The position numbers and the translations under genes are program-made. A DNA stretch of 64,000 nucleotides from Phaeodactylum tricornutum CCAP 1055/1 (taxonomy: Eukaryota; Bacillariophyta; Bacillariophyceae; Surirellales; Neidiaceae): positions 1,302,001 through 1,366,000 of the forward strand of contig NC_011671.1 of the NCBI RefSeq assembly GCF_000150955.2, given 5' to 3'. Each line of letters starts with the position of its first letter. Position 1 is the stretch's first letter. A model generated the notes under the pieces. The model did not search any database and had not been told where the DNA came from. It saw nothing but the letters and a program-made list of their open reading frames with translations. Of the stretch, positions 60,719 through 64,000 are shown piece after piece.

Positions 60719-61865
60719 TTAAAGGCCGCTCGCTACTGTCACTTTCTTGGCAAGTCCATCCCTCCTCCCGCGTATGATGGGCTCGAACAAATCGTACGTC
60801 CATTTGAAATTGAGAAGACATAGGAAAAAATGAAGCGGGATGAAGACAAAAAGCAAGTGTCGAAAATGTCCAGACTTTGTTACTACGTCACCTGCCAAGC
60901 TGAAGGCCTCAATCAACAGGCCTGGCAAAATGAAACACCTGATCACAATCCATGTCGTATAAAACAACATATCAATAATGTGAATGCAAATTGGAGGTAT
61001 CAAGGACTGTCTCTTGTAAACTACGCGTCGCAAAATGAGAAATCAAGTGCTTATTTCGATTGACAAGCAAGCTCCCATGAACCAGCGATATTCAGGCCAG
61101 AAAATTGGAACCAAGAAATAAATTGTAACAGCAAAATGATGCTGCAATTGACAGCAACAAAACAAATTGTTGGTGAGTAGATGAAGAAATCAATTCATTT
61201 CTGTGGCAAAATATTGCGGTAAATCAGGATGGGATACCTTAATGATAGTTCTCGGGCTCTTGACGCAAGTCGGTACCATTACAACCCAGCTCATGTCAAC
61301 AAGGTAGTAGAGAATAGTAGTCTATTGCCATAAAGCAAATCAGGAAAACCACGAGCGGTTAGAGACAGCAAACAGGATAAAATTTGACTGGGAAGGCCTT
61401 CGGTTTTGAAGGCTATTGACGCAAATTCTTTCGGATATTGATGAATCACAACATGTACGTACAGAACAATTTAGGTAAAAATACTTTCCGGTCCAAGCCA
61501 CATCTGGACCGTAGCCTCGCGCTAGTTTGCCCAAGTCCCAATTAACCGTCGTAGCTCCGATAATAAATAACTGTCAGGATAAAAGAAGAAAAAAGGATAC
61601 TTGGTGAGAGCGGATTTGAACTGTTAGAAAGATGTGCCGACACCCTCCCGACTTGTCATCCTACCAGTGCGAAAAGATTGAAAAAGTCATGACGCTCACG
61701 CGCAAGGAAGGCCTGTTCCTGGTGTGAATTCACGACAGAATGTCTGGCACCATTTGGTGATGTTTCGGACGGTGTAGATGAGTAACGTGATATCAGCGGT
61801 TGCGATTGTTGTTGTCGATCACTCTTTTCCGCAGGCGTCGAGGCCATGCGTTTTCTGGGCGCCAT
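60719..61865 (-). pseudogene. TLC-domain protein, four-exon copy C, with premature stop
   Basis: Exons 61665-61865, 61463-61570, 61238-61321 and 60719-61141, with introns of 94, 141 and 96 bases. Exons 2 and 3 are again 108 and 84 bases. It starts MAPRKRMAS, RERHDFFNLFAL, LFIIGATTVNWDLGKL, TTILYYLVDMSWV, VKSPRTIIK-HHFAVTIYF. In exon 4 the codon matching Trp of the conserved NTWFL is TGA (61043-61045), so the product would stop after about 163 residues, inside the TLC domain. The 108 codons after it remain open and similar to the paralogues (FILRR, FLCLLNFKWTYDLF), so the lesion is recent, or is an allele or a base error. Selenocysteine is unlikely because the paralogues have Trp. Confidence 0.82.
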
Positions 61866-62661
61866 GAATCCTGACGATTTCTTAACAAAAAAGTGTGCAA
61901 ACGTATGCAGAATGATGCCACCCCTCAAAATAGAAGAAATGTTGCATGTGCAAGTTGTGATAACTCGCAGGTCTGAACATGTACTCGAGAAAGGCGGCAG
62001 AGATTTTGCCCTGAGCCTCCGAAAGGAATATCTGACCAGTGAGCTCTTACAATTCTGGTTTGACAAAGGGAAATAAAACAGATGTTGCAATCCCGAATGT
62101 CCCGGCTAATCATACATTAATCCTTACATCTGATTCTTCTCGTTTCTGTGCATTATTTACTGTTGTACCATAGCGAAACTTTTATGCGCAGTTACGTAAG
62201 TTTAATCACTATCTATCGTCTGTGCCGAAGTTGAATATAAATTCAGTCCTGGCATTTATTGTGAGCTCATAATTTCTCCGATTGGATTCCTTTCTACATA
62301 GGAGCCTTTGTCAGAACCCGTTGGGTGGGTATTTTACAATTTGTTCATTGAAGGAGGCGGTACTGAAAGTTACTGTAGATCACATGTACGGAGTCGTTTG
62401 CACTGCCTTGTCATTGACATTCCGTTGCAGCATTTCCAACGGAGGCGCGAGCCACAACTTACATTAACAGTAATCTAACCCTTTATGGATTTACTACGTA
62501 CGCAGCAAGTTGGCTAACTGTAAATATGTCGAAGAGGCTATGTTTACTAGGAAGGCTAAGATGCAACAACTGCAATCATATGAAAGTCTATGCTAACGCC
62601 TGTTCTCGATAAAAGAAAATCCATCATTCACGATATGTGTTGCATCTTCCCGGCCTTGTGC
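61866..62661. other. Spacer between TLC copy C and the CCA enzyme, 796 bp
   Basis: It contains TAACTGTAA at 62515-62523 and a related TTAACAGTAA near 62464. The minus-strand frame leading into copy C starts with no clear ATG before 61865. No gene or RNA was recognised. Confidence 0.45.
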
Positions 62662-64000
62662 TTAGATGTATTCCGGAAAGGTTTCTTGCAAATGCGTTTT
62701 CAGAGCTGCGACGTCCGCGCCTGGGTGTGTAATGATCCAGTTTGATTGCTCGTCCATAACGTCTCGAAATGCTGGTCCTTTCGGAATACCTTTTAAAATG
62801 CTCGTTTTCAAAGTATCACCGTCTAGTAGAGGCGGCTGATCCCAAATGCCTATCAATCCAGTTTGCTGTAGAGCCGTCGCAAACGCGTCATATCGTTCGA
62901 TCACTCCTTGTCGTCGCTCCTCCAGTATCTCATCAAACACATCTCCTTCAATAGTGTAATCCAGTCTTGTAAATCCATCTTCCAAGGTTGCCATGGCCTC
63001 AGAAATACTCAAAAATAATGAGGCACGCCATAGTGGGCCAACCCGCTGTAAAGGTTTCGCACAAAGCATTCGGAACTCCATCGCATGTTGCCATACTGGA
63101 TCTTCTTCAACTGCACTGTCAACGAGGCGTCCATTCATTGTACCAATTAAACTTCCGGTCAGGCCCTCTGATTTGTCAAACTCGTCACAACTAGCAACGT
63201 ACGTAATCCGGACGTCGCTCAAGAGGATCATGGTAGCTGAAATGTCACAGCCAGCGTTTACTAATTGTGTAAAATCTGTGGAAGCCTTGATGATACGCTC
63301 GACAGCCTCGGCGTCTCGGGTAGGTCGCTTGAGTTTATCCACCAGCAACTTAGCAACGGCGGAACGATTCGCTTTCCTCCCTGTCAGTTTTGGGTTGGAT
63401 GCCTGTCTCACTGGCGTACGATCGTGAATTGGCTTTAGAAAAGCAGCGTACCATAACAGGCGACGAGCTTCTTCGTCTTGTAAAAGACGGTGTTCGACGG
63501 CTCCAAAGGCTGCACGGGAGTTCTTGCACCATAAAGGCGGTGACCATCGGCAATCTGCCAAATGATCATGTGAAGTAGATAACAGCTCAAGCCCTTTGTC
63601 AAATAGAGTAGCTGTAGATGTCGTTTTATCCGGTGCCAAATAGTGCTCAATCGGGAAAACTGTATCAATCAGCCTCAGATTGATCAAAAGCCGCATGGCA
63701 CCAACTGGATCGGGCGATCGCAGCATGAGATCCAGTTCTCCTCCAACTCGTTCACGTGACACTTTTTGCGCCAACGCGTTTCGCACAGATTTATCTTTGG
63801 CGGCTGCTACTAGTTCATCGTCCATGGTAAAGCGTAGACGCGCCGCAAAGCGTACCGAGCGCAAGGCTCGCAATGGATCGTCCAACAGAGTGGTAAGTGG
63901 CGGTAAGGGCGTCGCGACTACGCCTTTACGTAAATCATCAAAACCACGACCTGTCCAGTCTTCAACCTGCCCACTATTGACGTTGTAAAACAAGGCATTT
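62662..64000 (-). CDS. tRNA nucleotidyltransferase (CCA-adding enzyme), C-terminal part
   Basis: The open frame continues past the right edge (NALFYNVNSG reads through the last bases), so the N-terminus is missing. The visible part, about 446 codons, begins inside the class II catalytic head. LLDDPLRALRSVRFAARLRF is the conserved motif that follows the nucleotidyltransferase core, and the helical neck and body follow (KVSRERVGGELDLML, SPDPVGAMRLLINLRLID). The metal-binding DxD and the RRDFTIN motif lie just off the edge. It adds or repairs CCA at tRNA 3' ends in the nucleus, cytosol or organelles; location cannot be told without the N-terminus. Confidence 0.92.
   Translation of the reverse strand, partial: NALFYNVNSGQVEDWTGRGFDDLRKGVVATPLPPLTTLLDDPLRALRSVRFAARLRFTMDDELVAAAKDKSVRNALAQKVSRERVGGELDLMLRSPDPVGAMRLLINLRLIDTVFPIEHYLAPDKTTSTATLFDKGLELLSTSHDHLADCRWSPPLWCKNSRAAFGAVEHRLLQDEEARRLLWYAAFLKPIHDRTPVRQASNPKLTGRKANRSAVAKLLVDKLKRPTRDAEAVERIIKASTDFTQLVNAGCDISATMILLSDVRITYVASCDEFDKSEGLTGSLIGTMNGRLVDSAVEEDPVWQHAMEFRMLCAKPLQRVGPLWRASLFLSISEAMATLEDGFTRLDYTIEGDVFDEILEERRQGVIERYDAFATALQQTGLIGIWDQPPLLDGDTLKTSILKGIPKGPAFRDVMDEQSNWIITHPGADVAALKTHLQETFPEYI

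Overview
The window reads as nuclear DNA of a eukaryotic microalga, most like a pennate diatom of the Phaeodactylum type. Genes are dense, on both strands, and mostly one to four exons. GT-AG introns are short, about 69-162 bases. Several proteins carry N-terminal signal peptides ending in the Ala-Phe type cleavage site (HAF, RAF, TAF, GAF) that diatoms use to target complex plastids. The gene set is eukaryotic: gamma-tubulin, Rab GTPase, DNA ligase I, TRAP1, TYW3, RPA12, WDR18/Ipi3 and PPR proteins. I see no tRNA, rRNA, CRISPR array or intact transposon.

Layout. 1-10 kb: the start of a secreted probable M11 peptidase (cut by the left edge), a SET protein, a small myristoylated tail-anchored protein, a TYW3-kelch wybutosine protein, a GT92-like glycosyltransferase, and an RRM + 2OG-oxygenase protein. 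10-18 kb: a secreted carboxylesterase, a two-exon protein of unknown function and an MFS transporter. 18-22 kb: a tandem pair of protein kinases with conserved introns and an insertion inside the N-lobe. 22-29 kb: RPA12, a secreted protein, a DUF1995 plastid protein, a TPR-like protein and a myristoylated LURP-one-like protein. 29-38 kb: mitochondrial TRAP1, a fragmented reading-frame region, a Rab GTPase and a three-exon DNA ligase I. 38-48.4 kb: a run rich in plastid-targeted genes (CPOX, DUF3228, PPR, MATE, DUF493) interrupted by mitochondrial SCAD. 49-62 kb: four TLC-domain genes interspersed with WDR18, an unknown protein and gamma-tubulin. 62.6-64 kb: a CCA-adding enzyme cut by the right edge.

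Where adjacent genes share a theme it is compartment (the plastid run) or duplication (kinases, TLC genes). I see no operon-like pathway. The main oddities are the dispersed TLC family (one intronless copy, three four-exon copies, one with a nonsense codon), the tandem kinases with about 100-120 residues between glycine loop and catalytic lysine, a decayed duplicate of a convergent 3' gene junction, a PPR gene broken by a one-base frame change, a TYW3-kelch protein ending in an orphan TYW2 N-terminal domain, and the RRM + 2OG fusion. All intron borders were inferred from splice consensus and frame continuity, and from paralogue comparison where possible, without transcript data.
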